From: Mastigias papua
Taxonomy: Eukaryota; Cnidaria; Scyphozoa; Rhizostomeae; Mastigiidae
NCBI GenBank assembly: GCA_964019165.1
Contig: OZ025279.1
Coordinates: 6,111,341-6,175,340 of the forward strand
Reading direction: 5' to 3'
DNA length: 64,000 nt
Position numbers and translations under genes: made by a program. Below the pieces are notes generated by a model, which saw nothing but the letters and a program-made list of their open reading frames with translations, was not told the origin of the DNA and did no database searches. Below, piece by piece: positions 52,621-63,147 of this stretch. Position 1 is the stretch's first letter. Every line of letters starts with the position of its first letter.

Positions 52621-54264
52621 GCTTCTGATGGAACAGCTCTGTAAAAAATAATGCATTATTGTTATTATTTTTACTATTATTAGTATTATTATAGTAAGGT
52701 GAAGTTCCTGTTGATTTGGCCTTTTCAGGCCAACCATAATGCTGATGTGGCCCTAAATGAAAATGAGTTTGACACCCCTGCATTACACACTGACATCAGC
52801 ACAGAAAAGTAAAGTCGTAATGCAAAATGTCCAATGACGATAACAATAAGCTAGTAATAATAATATTGTCTATTGAAAAAGCAAGAATGAGGGATGTTTG
52901 CTGGCAATTTGGAAAAAATGGAGGCTGTTCGGACACATGGTGCGCTTACAAGAAGATACACCCACACACGTTCTTTGCTGAAAGCAACGGTTGAATAGTC
53001 TGTTTTCGAACAACTCTAAAACCTGCAGTCATATTCTCCATTGATTCAACGTGTAGTTTTAAGTGACTGAGGATAGATCCGAAACACGTTTGGGAAATCA
53101 AAACTATCGTGGCGTTTCATCAATGTCTAAGTTTATTGTATTGAGAAAAATTGAATTAAACATTTCAAAATATCCGACTTTGTCTTAATGAAGTGCTAAG
53201 CAGCCATACATAAAACTGAGATCACAGTACCAAGATAATTCCTATTGGACTTTTCTATCCACCAAATCATGGCAGGCAGGTAGCGCTGTAATTAAACGGT
53301 AGAAAGGAGCGGCAAAGAAAGCTGGTGCTTAGAGGTCAACTATAATATGCATAGGGCATAACCTGTACTTTGACCATTAATCTATCATTACTGCAAATAG
53401 AAAACATGGAACTCTTGGCTTTTCAACAAAACACGCATATGGGTAAAACTTCAGGTTATGATAAAAAGTACATATGTATGAAATTAAAGTGGCCCGTCAT
53501 TGATAACGAATAGCAAACCTTTGATGTTAGGCAAGCTCTTAGGGGACCAAGTTGGGCCTTAAGGTACTAAGCATATTACTAAGGAACTGAAGGGGAGCTC
53601 GACATGAAGCTCCAAAGAAAATTGTTTTTATACAAGCTCTACAGTCTGTAGAAGACACAGACCTATTTTCAAAGAAAGCACGTGTCATTGGAATGATAAA
53701 ATCTCCATGAAAACATATAAGATAGGATAGAGGATAACACGCTCAATCTCTAAAACATGCTAGACAATAAACGTATCGAATTTGAAGCATATTATTTTTG
53801 TCTATTCACAGGATCTTTTGAAATGTGGCAATGAAAAATCATCATAGAGTAGCATTAAATACTGCAACATTTTAAGATATGCAGACAATACGTTAGTGGG
53901 GTCTTTGCAGTTTCTTTGAGCACACGTGGATGTACTGCAGGTATTCTTGATATGATATCACTGAAGGATCGAAAAATATAATATACTGTTGATTTGGAAT
54001 AATAATAAACAAAAAAGATAGGTTTGAACTTCAGGCTTGCTGAATTTGAAATTAAGTATTTAATCAATATTTAGCAGCCCTGTGACCCAGTATACACGAG
54101 TACGCTACAAAAAATTTGACCTATCGCGTATACACAAGACTGGTTCCAAAAAAGGTCATTCTCACATCCCGTTCATACCAGACCTGTTTCCGACAACAAC
54201 CTGTCTGGATTATACATTTTAATGAGTGCCTGCGAAGGTGCATTCCACATGGCTGATGCGTTGA
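52621..54264. other. repeat-derived sequence, no gene recognised
   Basis: It contains a hAT-like right end (GAGTTTGACACCCCTG near 52769-52784) with no matching left end. A short LINE-like C-terminal relic (HMVRLQEDTPTHV, 52936-52974) and a damaged hammerhead-like motif (CTGAGGA..GAAAC, 53067-53085) follow. Nothing here supports a host gene. Confidence 0.4.
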
Positions 54265-54985
54265 GGGGCCATTCAAAAAGTACGTAACGGAAAATGTCGT
54301 TTTGACCCCCACCCCCTTGTAATGGCTTACCACACTAGAGTTGATACTACCTCATTGATACGTAGCATTCTTGAAAGAGACCCACTGACATGATGTAATA
54401 TAGCACAACGTAGAATATAATAATATATTATACGCAATGATAAAAAAATGTAGTAAATTACAAAAGAGGATGGTGAAATTAAATATTATGCATATAATAA
54501 CATATATGTAGTAACCCATATACTCTCATATACATCTTAGGGGACATAAATTCATAAAAGTTACGTCCACCATTTACTCAATTTGCTATGGTGCAATTGT
54601 CAGCTTAAAGACTCATTGATTATATGAAGGCATTAGTCCTCAATCTTCTCCTACCCGAGTGGGCCAACATCGCAATCAGAATATGGTGTTTTAACTTTAG
54701 GACGAGCACAAAGGATTTTTGCAAGCACATATGCCTCGACATCACCATCATCGATCGAAATCTACAGTATCTCGTACGCAAGCAGTTCTCCTAATAACTC
54801 CTGTTGTCTAAACGCTTTAATTCGCACTTTTTTAACTGGCAAATAGACATATTGCACATATTGTTTAGCGCTATGTAACCGAGGTAGCCTAAAACTCATC
54901 CACCCCTTACTATTCCATAACAGCTTGTCTCAAATATGATGCATACCCCCACCCCCTTCTTGCTACGTACTTTTTGAATGACCTC
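54265..54985. mobile_element. non-autonomous DNA transposon with GGGGCCATTC termini
   Basis: The left end GGGGCCATTCAAAAAGTACG and the right end, reversed, GGAGGTCATTCAAAAAGTAC form inverted repeats. Both are followed by GGGGGTGGGGGT-type runs. It is about 721 bp and related in its ends to 24060-24780. It stops 35 bp before the Gypsy target duplication. Confidence 0.7.
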
Positions 54986-55024
54986 CTGAGTTCCAAGGAT
55001 CCCCATGCCCTTGATCTGTTGTAT

Positions 55025-55282
55025 TGTCGTAAAATTGTCGTAATATTCTAGTTTGAAAATAGATGAACGCAGTTAAACCTGAATAAGGCTTTAATCAAAA
55101 CATCCTCGCTAGATACTAAAAATCGATAAAACGCTCTAATGCGCTAATGCCCTAAACTAAAACATAATACGTTCTTTGTTAATGCTAACTCAATCAATTC
55201 TTTGGTTTCTAAAGAAAGTGTCAAAATCATAGAATACAAAACACACTAGGATGATCAACAACAACAGATTAGTTTCACCACA
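55025..55282 (-). repeat. 3' LTR of the Gypsy element
   Basis: 258 bp, sequence-identical by eye to 58940-59197. In the minus-strand sense it starts TGTGGTGAAAC and ends TTTTACGACA. A tandem TTGTCGTAA(A) motif marks its outer end. Confidence 0.95.
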
Positions 55283-55294
55283 TTCTCCCCCACT
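55283..55294 (-). other. polypurine tract
   Basis: AGTGGGGGAGAA in the minus-strand sense lies directly before the 3' LTR, where the primer for plus-strand DNA synthesis is expected. Confidence 0.8.
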
Positions 55295-55302
55295 GGAGAA
55301 AG

Positions 55303-56859
55303 TCACTCATCAACTTGAATACCGTATCTTTCAGGCTTCTTGCGCAATCGAGTAGACCGGCGAGGTTCCTGAACAGATTCTGCGATATTGTCATCATCAC
55401 TCTCAATTATTGGTGTAGAAATGTTATCAGTATCTGATTGTCCGGCCTCAGCTACATTGTCTTCATGATTTCCAACTGTTGCATCCTCTGCATTCAAAGT
55501 ATCTCTTGGGCAAGGTGCAAGGTCTGTGAGAGAAACTGTTGATTCTCGGCCATCTTTGTAGCGAATGTGGGCATACGTTGGATTAGCATGAGTCAGCTCT
55601 ACTTCTTCCACTAGATCATCATTTTTACTAGAACGCACAAACTTTCTCAGAAGGACTGGACCTGGTGATGACCATGAGGGTAGAGATACTCCTTGACTGG
55701 ATTTCCTTGAAAAGTTGAAGAATCTGTCATGTGGAGTTGTATTTGTTGCCGTCGAGAGTAAAGATCGAATTGAATGAAGTGCATCAGGTAAAACCCTCTC
55801 CCATTGCTCAACAGGTAGCTTAACAGAGGCCAAAGCAAGCCTTACTGATTTCCACACAATACCATTGTATCTTTCTACTTGTGAGTTGCCGATGGGATGA
55901 TAGGGAGTGCTACGGCTGCTAGCAATACCTCTGCTTCTTAAAAAGCTGATGAGTTCTTCAGACATGAAAGAAGAACCTCGATCGGAGTGAATGAATTCAG
56001 GCATCCCACAAAGGGAAAATATCACTTCCAAGCACTTAATAACTGTTTCAGAAGCAACATTAGGGCAAGGAATAGCAAAAGGAAACCGAGAATACTCATC
56101 GACCACTGTGAGGAAGAACTTGTTCCTTGATGAAGAAGGTAGGGGTCCCTTAAAGTCAATACTTAATCGCTCCATGGGACGCGTTGCTTTTACTAACTTA
56201 CTGTTCTGGCTCTGATAAAACTTGGGCTTGAGCTCAGCACAAATCCGACAATTTGAGCATATATCACGCACATCCTGTGTTGAAAATGGAAGGTTCTTAG
56301 CTTTCACAAAGTGAAGAAGACGGATGACACCTGGATGGCATAGCTGAGAATGGATTTCCTCCAGACTCGTCGAAACTGCTGCACAATGAGCACGCCTGAA
56401 TGAATCCGGAACGACATTATCCTTTCCTTCCCGGTACTGGATAGTATAACTGAATTCTGCAAGTTCTAGACGCCAAGACTGAATTTTGCTATTCTTGATC
56501 TTAGAATGTTTTCTGTTATCAAACATGAAGGAAACAGATTTTCGATCTGTTATCAGGATGAATGGCTGACGAGATAGTAAATGATTCCATTTCCTAACAG
56601 CTTCGATTATGGCTAGGGCTTCTTTCTCTACGGCTGGGTAACGACGTTCAGTAGCGGATAGCGTTTTAGACATAAATGCCACAGGTCTCCCATTCTGGTT
56701 TAGAGAAGCAGAAATTGCAACATCCGATGTATCGCATTCAACTATAAAAGGTATATCCTCATCAACTGGAGACAAGGTGACACGTGCAAGTTCGTCCTTC
56801 AAAGCATTGAATGATGCAAGAGCTTCTTTGTCAAGAGGGAAAGATGTAGTGTCTGCCAA
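55303..56859 (-). CDS. Gypsy pol, downstream frame: RNase H and integrase
   Basis: This 518-codon frame starts just inside the end of the upstream frame. RNase H residues D43 (ECDTSD), E79 (VEKEAL) and D105 (LITDRKS) are present. The integrase has an HHCC finger (H170, H175, C204, C207) and a complete DDE triad: D235 (LSIDFKGP), D293 (HSDRGSSF) and E329 (QVERYNG), with 35 residues between the last two. The C-terminus is acidic and then basic (RRSTRLRKKPERYG), with no chromodomain. The listed ATG need not be used in nature, because the product is normally part of a polyprotein. The frame is uninterrupted to its stop, consistent with a young copy. Confidence 0.9.
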   Translation of the reverse strand: MADTTSFPLDKEALASFNALKDELARVTLSPVDEDIPFIVECDTSDVAISASLNQNGRPVAFMSKTLSATERRYPAVEKEALAIIEAVRKWNHLLSRQPFILITDRKSVSFMFDNRKHSKIKNSKIQSWRLELAEFSYTIQYREGKDNVVPDSFRRAHCAAVSTSLEEIHSQLCHPGVIRLLHFVKAKNLPFSTQDVRDICSNCRICAELKPKFYQSQNSKLVKATRPMERLSIDFKGPLPSSSRNKFFLTVVDEYSRFPFAIPCPNVASETVIKCLEVIFSLCGMPEFIHSDRGSSFMSEELISFLRSRGIASSRSTPYHPIGNSQVERYNGIVWKSVRLALASVKLPVEQWERVLPDALHSIRSLLSTATNTTPHDRFFNFSRKSSQGVSLPSWSSPGPVLLRKFVRSSKNDDLVEEVELTHANPTYAHIRYKDGRESTVSLTDLAPCPRDTLNAEDATVGNHEDNVAEAGQSDTDNISTPIIESDDDNIAESVQEPRRSTRLRKKPERYGIQVDE

Positions 56860-58919
56860 AGGGCGAAGTATGCGAACATCCCCAAAGCCCTACGTAATGA
56901 AGGAACATTTGAAGGTGGTGGGTAATCCTGCAAAGGTTGCAATCTCTCAGGGTCTGGTTTGATGCTCTGGTGACTAAGTCGATATCCCAGTATATCGATA
57001 ATGGGAACTGAATAAACGCTTTTCGATTCATTGAGGGTTATGTTCCTTCGTTTGATCATCTCGAGGAAGGCAGCGACATTCTTGTCATGATCAGCTTGAT
57101 TGACGCCGGCTACTGTGACATTGTCCAAGTAAGGGAAAGTATTCTTTAGACCCTCTTCAGTAACTAAATTGTCTATGATTCTCTGAAAAGATGGTACTCC
57201 ATTTGTGACTCCGAACGGCAATACAACAAATTCATACAAGTCGCCAAGTGCTTCAAATGCAGTGAACTTTGTCTCAGACTCTCGAAGAGGTATTTGATGA
57301 TATGCACTCTTTAGATCAAAAGTCGAAAACACTTTGTATTGGGATAGCTTATTGACCATATCTTCAATACGTGGCAATGGATATGCGTCCAACTCTGTAA
57401 ATAGATTTATAGTCTGAGAATAGTCAATGCACATTCTCTTCTTATGGCGTTGAAGCTCATCACGTGCAATCATGACCTGTGCTCGCCATGGTGAATCACT
57501 TCTCTTTATCAAGCCTTTTGCTAGTAATGATGAGATCTGATCTCGAATGAAAGCTCGATCATCCTTATTAAAGAATCTCGATTTCGTGGCCACAGGTTTT
57601 ACATCATTTGAAACACTTTTAAACAAAGTGGGCGGATCAACAGCGGCTACATTGGCGTCAGTGATCTGTTGAGATAGAGGTTGCTTTGTATTGACAGTAG
57701 ATACAACTTTGGGGGTACTGCTTGTGATGACTAAGTCCTCTTTATTTCCTCCATAACGAAACGTAAGATTTTTGTGCCGTTTCTGAAATTCATACCCGAG
57801 GGTAATATCACTGCAAAGGTTGGGTAGAATATCTAGTCTGACATCGTCATATCTCTTTCCTTTCAACTCTATAACTACATTACACTTTCCAATTATTGGA
57901 GACTCTATGGATGTCTGCGCCATTGTTACCTTCCTGCTTGACGGCTGAGCTGGTATTTGCAACTTATTGAAAGCATCTTCACTTATATAGTTATCTGAAC
58001 TGCAAGAATCAATTAAAGCGGTCATGCTAACTTTATCATTTATTTTGACTGAAATCGAAGCATGCTTTAGATCAGAGGGGCATGAGGCTGTAATTGTACA
58101 GAGTGAAGGCTTGTAGATGGCATTAACAGTGGCAGCTTTCTTTGTAGATTGACATACTTTGGCAAAATGACCTTTTTTTGAACAGTTGTGGCAAACAGCG
58201 TCACGGGCAGGGCAAGAAGCACGGTTAGCATGAAGGAAGCCTCCACAAAAGTAGCAGGACCTTTTTACAGGGGTTTGTTTGCGCACGGCAGCCAATGATT
58301 CTTGATCTGGATTAGTATGTAGAGTCGACTGATCACTGATAGATGCAGCAACAACATTGCTGGGTATTTGTCGAGGGCTATGTTGAATATATAATTCAGA
58401 GTTCTTCTGAGCAGTATGAAGAGTGCGTGCTATTTCATAAGCTCTGTCCAACGATAACTCTGAATTTTCCAAAAGCCTCTGCCGAATATAATTTGATGTA
58501 AGCCCATTGATGAAAGAGTCCCTTATCATCTCAGATCTGTAAGTTTCTGAAGTAACTGCAGTGAAACCACAATGCTTGCTTAATTTCTTCAGTTCCTCCA
58601 AAAACTCATCAAGAGATTCACCAGGCTGTTGTTTTCTTGTGGCAAGATCATGGCGAGCAAAAATTTTGTTTGGCGTTTTCACAAAGAGTCTTTCAAGTGT
58701 CTCAATAACAGCATCATAGGTTGTGCAATCCTCAACATAATCAAAAACTTCGGCAGAAATGAACTTAACAATGGAACGAAAACGATCAGGAGCTGTCTCT
58801 CCACACTCCTCGATAAAATTGTCAAACGTCCTTTTCCAATGCTTCCATTGTTTCGCAGCATCTGAAGAATTAGGATCAAGGTCTAGTCGTATTGGCTTCA
58901 ACGCCTTGCTCATCGTCAA
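56799..58919 (-). CDS. Gypsy gag-protease-reverse transcriptase frame, 3' end frameshifted
   Basis: This 706-codon frame has an N-terminal gag-like region (about 1-200; WKHWKRTFDNFIEE, then QQPGESLDEFLEELKKLSKH). Two zinc knuckles follow at 222-256: CYFCGGFLHANRASC with an extra residue, then the canonical CHNCSKKGHFAKVC. The protease motif is LIDSCSSDNYI (303-312), with DSC where DSG/DTG is usual. The RT contains FDLKSAYHQI (534-543), LPFGVTNGVPSFQRI (567-581) and YLDN (597-600) in place of YLDD, as I recall for this invertebrate subgroup. The frame leaves the pol reading after GMFAYFALW, and the last 15 or so codons are out of frame. A small deletion in the RT-RNase H connection is the simplest reading; programmed frameshifting is the alternative. 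Confidence 0.9.
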   Translation of the reverse strand: MTMSKALKPIRLDLDPNSSDAAKQWKHWKRTFDNFIEECGETAPDRFRSIVKFISAEVFDYVEDCTTYDAVIETLERLFVKTPNKIFARHDLATRKQQPGESLDEFLEELKKLSKHCGFTAVTSETYRSEMIRDSFINGLTSNYIRQRLLENSELSLDRAYEIARTLHTAQKNSELYIQHSPRQIPSNVVAASISDQSTLHTNPDQESLAAVRKQTPVKRSCYFCGGFLHANRASCPARDAVCHNCSKKGHFAKVCQSTKKAATVNAIYKPSLCTITASCPSDLKHASISVKINDKVSMTALIDSCSSDNYISEDAFNKLQIPAQPSSRKVTMAQTSIESPIIGKCNVVIELKGKRYDDVRLDILPNLCSDITLGYEFQKRHKNLTFRYGGNKEDLVITSSTPKVVSTVNTKQPLSQQITDANVAAVDPPTLFKSVSNDVKPVATKSRFFNKDDRAFIRDQISSLLAKGLIKRSDSPWRAQVMIARDELQRHKKRMCIDYSQTINLFTELDAYPLPRIEDMVNKLSQYKVFSTFDLKSAYHQIPLRESETKFTAFEALGDLYEFVVLPFGVTNGVPSFQRIIDNLVTEEGLKNTFPYLDNVTVAGVNQADHDKNVAAFLEMIKRRNITLNESKSVYSVPIIDILGYRLSHQSIKPDPERLQPLQDYPPPSNVPSLRRALGMFAYFALWQTLHLSLLTKKLLHHSML

Positions 58920-58921
58920 TA

Positions 58922-58938
58922 GGATGTTTTTGATTAAA
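58922..58938 (-). other. probable self-priming primer-binding site
   Basis: The position next to the 5' LTR does not start with TGG and matches no tRNA 3' end that I know. It reads TTTAATCAAAAACATCC in the minus-strand sense. That is complementary, with one bulged A, to GGATGTTTTGATTAAA within the same LTR (59020-59005). Tf1-type elements prime from such a fold-back of their own RNA 5' end. Confidence 0.6.
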
Positions 58939-58939
58939 T

Positions 58940-59197
58940 TGTCGTAAAATTGTCGTAATATTCTAGTTTGAAAATAGATGAACGCAGTTAAACCTGAATA
59001 AGGCTTTAATCAAAACATCCTCGCTAGATACTAAAAATCGATAAAACGCTCTAATGCGCTAATGCCCTAAACTAAAACATAATACGTTCTTTGTTAATGC
59101 TAACTCAATCAATTCTTTGGTTTCTAAAGAAAGTGTCAAAATCATAGAATACAAAACACACTAGGATGATCAACAACAACAGATTAGTTTCACCACA
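58940..59197 (-). repeat. 5' LTR of the Gypsy element
   Basis: 258 bp. The minus-strand U3 would be about 177 bp if transcription starts at 59020. A T-rich TTTTAT (59051-59046) lies about 26 nt upstream of that point and could serve as a TATA-like element. Confidence 0.95.
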
Positions 59198-59202
59198 TGT
59201 AT

Positions 59203-60834
59203 CAAAAGTTAGGAACTGATTTACATGAAGAGAATCGCCAAGCCTAGCTTTCTAAGTCATTTGTGGAATAAAAACGAAGTAAAAATAGAAAAAATAAATC
59301 ATTTGTGAGGGAAAGCAAAGAAACAGTGATGTCCATAAAACTATTGGATGACAACAAGGCATCACAAGCTAATTCGAGCAGACAATGACAGATTATAGTG
59401 AAACAGATTCGGAGAAACTTCTCAAAACCTTCTTATCTGTTAAATACCAATTGCATGCTGTCCTCCATTCTGGATTTTTAATCCAAGCATCGAACAGGCA
59501 ATCTTTTATCTATCTCACTACGATAAGAATCAGTCTCGGTATGATACTGTACTCAAAAATCAATGATACAGAAGCGCCGAAGGTCCTACGTATCTACAGC
59601 TGCAGTATACCTATTGTGCAAAGTGAGGCAAGTCCGTCATTTGCAATAGTGGCAACGTACAAATTCTGCATGCAGAGCTCTCATGGAAGTCGAGCTACAC
59701 ACTATTTTTTATAAGAACATTTCATGCTCGCAAGTATAAAAATATCGACGGAGAAGCCTTTAAATCAATTGCTAACAAATTTCGGAAAGAATAGATACAA
59801 GACGTACTTATTTTGGAAAATATGAAATAAGCCAACAAATTGCTATACCTATCATCGGCAGTTTCTTGCTACATAATTAAGGGTACTCTGCACACATAGA
59901 ATTGAAAAGTGAAAGTGCGAGAAAATAACCGACCCGAGCGGGATTCGAACTCGCGACACATAGAATGTTTACCCTATTAGACGGTCGTTTCTACACCACG
60001 AGTATCATGCCCTACATTCCAAAGGTGTACGGCACCAGGCCACTGAAGATGCCCTTTCAAAATTGTTTGCTCATTGTGTTCTTAAGTGGGCCCGGCCTCC
60101 CTGGTAGTAGCAAGGTCATTTCGTCAGATGGCACCTCCATTCTTCATGCATAAGTATCAAATTCAAATTATATCATCTTTGTTTCCTACAATTCTTTTGC
60201 AAGGGGATCATGAAGGTGTGCCAAAAATTATTGAACAAAATTGAAATCCTGATAAAAGCGAGGTGAAAAAATTAGACAATATGATCGTGTTAATCTTCAG
60301 ATATGAACCAAGGACAGAGAAAATGAAATTTGAATTAAATTCTTCAGTATAACATGGACTAATCCATGAAATGACTTGACATTAAATCCTGTCATATTGT
60401 TCGTGGTGTTGTATGATGACTTTGCACTGCAAAAATATTCTAAGTTGTCAAATACCGGATAATACAACTTCTTGAAAGAGCTTTTGAAAATGCATTCACA
60501 CTGTAAGTGAATCAAACTTTTGGGCTCCATTCGTTTAAATACAGTAGCAGAATAGCGTCAGCTATTTGGCTGGAAGTTGAGAAATACGAGAGAGATGGAT
60601 TCCTAATGAATTTGCACAGTAGAGTTCTACCGTAGAGATCAGGTTAATAAAACCATGCACAAGTCGTAACCAAAAGATGACAGAGCCATTTCATTTTCTC
60701 AAGAAGGTCAATGAAACTGAAAGAAAATCAATGAAAACTGACATATGATTCTTCCCAGTTTCAACAAATCGTACAGATATCACTTACCTACTTCATTCAA
60801 TAAGCAATGTAATAGTTATATGACAAGTCCTTAT
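59203..60834. other. downstream flank of POLD1, no gene recognised
   Basis: Apart from the tRNA-derived SINE at 59935-60022, no frame here has a recognisable motif. POLD1 transcription enters from the right, so part is probably its 3' UTR and flank. Confidence 0.35.
59935..60022 (-). repeat. tRNA-derived SINE or tRNA pseudogene
   Basis: The minus strand carries a B box (GCGAGTTCGAATCCCGCTCG) and an A-box-like ATACTCGTGGTGTAG about 45 nt before it. TTATTTTCTCGCAC follows. The acceptor stem does not close properly, so it is not a working tRNA gene. It shares the B box plus tail with 25740-25830. Confidence 0.6.
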
Positions 60835-63147
60835 TCACCAGGTGAAATTACCAAATCTTTTCACGATGTTGTCTTGATGAGCCAAGTCTTTTTGGACTTT
60901 CTTTCTCATATAAAATATTGGGCAGTCACGACTGAAAGAAAAGCAACAGGGGAATGAGCTCCTTTTGCGATGAGTATTATCTGTACTGGTCCTACAATCA
61001 AGCATTTCGATCCACATTTACTAAACATTTTTGGATGGTAAATGCCAATTGGCTGTCTTGTTGGCAATATGAGCTTGATGATGTTAGATTAAGATAAAAA
61101 AGATTGATAATATTTGATAACGCTAGATAGTTAGAAAGTTTGTAACGATGTTTGATCCCTCGGCCAGAGAGAAAGAAATTGCCAGATTTGAGCATCTAAT
61201 AAACGGTAAGAAAAAAGGATACTGCCCCCTTAATTGTTCTTCAGATGTTCGATCATTACTTCAATTTCTATCTAAACAATGTTCCAATAAATGTTGGATA
61301 AATGTTTAAACGTATGATCACTTATCGAAGACTCTGAAATAACATGAGCCAATTGGATATGAGAATAGGCAATTCAATGTATTCTTGAAAGAAAATAAAG
61401 AGTCCAGAACTGCTCTGTGCTTTAATATAGGGAATATAGACGGGAAACACAAGCACTAAGTAGGGGCTCTTTATCACCAGGTAAAGCATGCACAGAGAGT
61501 GTACAACATTACCAGTTGTGAAGTGTCAGCCCAAAAATTTACAATTATCACTTTATTATATAAATATGACGTGAATTAAACGCTAAGTTTCTTACAAATA
61601 CTTGTAAGAAAACAGTCCTCCCCCCCCCCACAATTGATTATTTCTAGTCCTTTCCTTTTATGGATTTACTATTTGACTTATTTACAACTGTATAAATATG
61701 GTCAATAAAACAGAAGGAAAAACTTGCGAAATTCAAAACGAATACCTTGTGCAAAGTACATCTTCATGAAGACTGCCCTGACATCTCTGACACTGAGTCC
61801 ATAATCGATTGAACTTTTCCTCTAAACAGCAAAGCTGTGACATTTCTTTTTGAAATATTTCTGATTCCTTTGGCGCACAGTGCTTGCATACTGCTGCATC
61901 TTGAGCTAGTGGTAAACAAAGGAGCAACTATGCCATTCAGTTTAATACTAAGGTCAGATTAGAAGCTAAGATGCCAATGTTAAGAAATTGACTACTATCT
62001 TCATCGCAACTATTTTGAGTCTATTTCCTTATTCCATATATTTTATTTCTGCCTTTCCTCGTATCTGAATACATCTCCTATCTCTGTATCATCTCAAGTC
62101 CATCCTACTTCCACTTTTCAACTTGAAGAGGACACTGCGTAGTGTAACCAAAAAACGCACAGTAGAGGTGGAAAAACCAAAAAGAACACGATTGCTGTTG
62201 ATATCTTTATACAGCATTCTTCACACAGAATATATAACAAGGGCACCAGAGAAGCAGATCATCATACATAAGCCAATGTGCCCTTAGTAAAAGGTACAGG
62301 AAAAAGCTAGTCTCATGTACAATTCCGTCTGTTGGGGAGCGCCTGTCAGAGAGGACACTTATCCTGAGCCGTTGACATAGTCAGGTACGGTGGCCAGTTC
62401 CTTTCGTTTCCGCCTTCTAATCTCCCAGCGTTGCCACTAGGCACCTATTTGCTACTGGGTAGACAGTGAGGGAACATTCCAACTATGATTCGAGGGTTCA
62501 TCTCGAGCGATCGATGTTCCACTCAGCTATCCACTCGACCACTCGCCCATGTGCCCTTATTACACATTCAACTATCTTTAACGCACAGTAATTATTAATA
62601 CACAAAATATTAGCATATTGGAGCTTTTCATTTCAAATTCAAAACATACAGGAATAGCAATATCACTTAACAATGTAGCTATAATTGGCTAGCATGAGGT
62701 ACAATGCAAACTATAATATTAATAATTTGAGTAAGAAAATGAATAACAATAAAAACCTAATGCAAATGATGCAAAGGGCTATTCAAAAAGAAAGGAGTTC
62801 AGGACTTTTCCAAGGTCTGTTCTTTTGACGGAAGATAATAATCGAATGTTTTAACAGGATGACCTATCAGTACAATATATACTGTTATCAAATGTTTTAA
62901 CAGGAAGATAATTAAGTCGTGTGATAAGAGTCACTTTACGATTATCACTTTAAGACACATTTGTATCAGGTAATAAAAGGAAACTTTAAAGTAAATAGAA
63001 AACGAACTCTGAGTTTCGATTGTCTCATAGTAAAGAACTTTCGAGGATGTAGCAATAAGGATAGAGCGAAAAACATACCATCCTTTGAAAGAACCGATTT
63101 GCAGCCGATACATGTGGCCAGCTTTTTAGTAAACTTTGTTAATCCAC
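60835..63147 (-). CDS. POLD1: DNA polymerase delta catalytic subunit, C-terminal exons (5' part outside window)
   Basis: There are three exons in minus order: 63147-63079, 61905-61746 and 60931-60835, with stop TGA at 60837-60835. Phases agree at both junctions and the splice sites are consensus-like. They encode the last 107 or so residues. These are the C-terminal metal-binding region: Cys[13 protein letters not shown] followed by CKHC, then the [20 protein letters not shown] linker, then Cys[16 protein letters not shown] and [14 protein letters not shown]. The protein ends VKRFGNFTW. CysA binds zinc; CysB holds the 4Fe-4S cluster needed for binding the accessory subunit (family knowledge). 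All eight cysteines are present. The polymerase and exonuclease domains must lie beyond 64000. No preceding exon could be found in 63148-64000. Confidence 0.93.
62330..62552 (-). repeat. tRNA-head SINE in a POLD1 intron
   Basis: On the minus strand a tRNA-like head (GAGTGGATAGCTGAGTGGAA as an A-box region; ATGAACCCTCGAATC as a degenerate B box) starts near 62552. It leads into a body containing AGTAGCAAATAGGTGCCTAG and CTGGCCACCGTACC. No paired copy lies in the window. Confidence 0.45.

Larger units (their letters stand above)
55025..59197 (-). mobile_element. full-length Ty3/Gypsy LTR retrotransposon with recent insertion marks
   Basis: The two 258-bp LTRs (55025-55282 and 58940-59197) begin TG, end CA and read as identical. 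A 5-bp target duplication TGTAT flanks the element (55020-55024 and 59198-59202). Minus-strand order is LTR, primer-binding region, gag with zinc knuckles, protease, RT, RNase H, integrase, polypurine tract, LTR. The pol frame is broken once in the RT-RNase H connection (near 56860). The absence of LTR divergence implies a very young insertion. Confidence 0.95.

Noticed and set aside
53067..53085. CTGAGGA...GAAAC as another hammerhead
   Set aside because: The spacing is too short. GGAT/ATCC pairs across the core bases, and stem I does not form. It is at most a deleted relic.
57119..57131. YLDN instead of YLDD in the Gypsy RT taken as a dead active site
   Set aside because: As I recall, YLDN is common in this invertebrate Gypsy subgroup, so it is not by itself evidence of inactivation. 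The frame break is.
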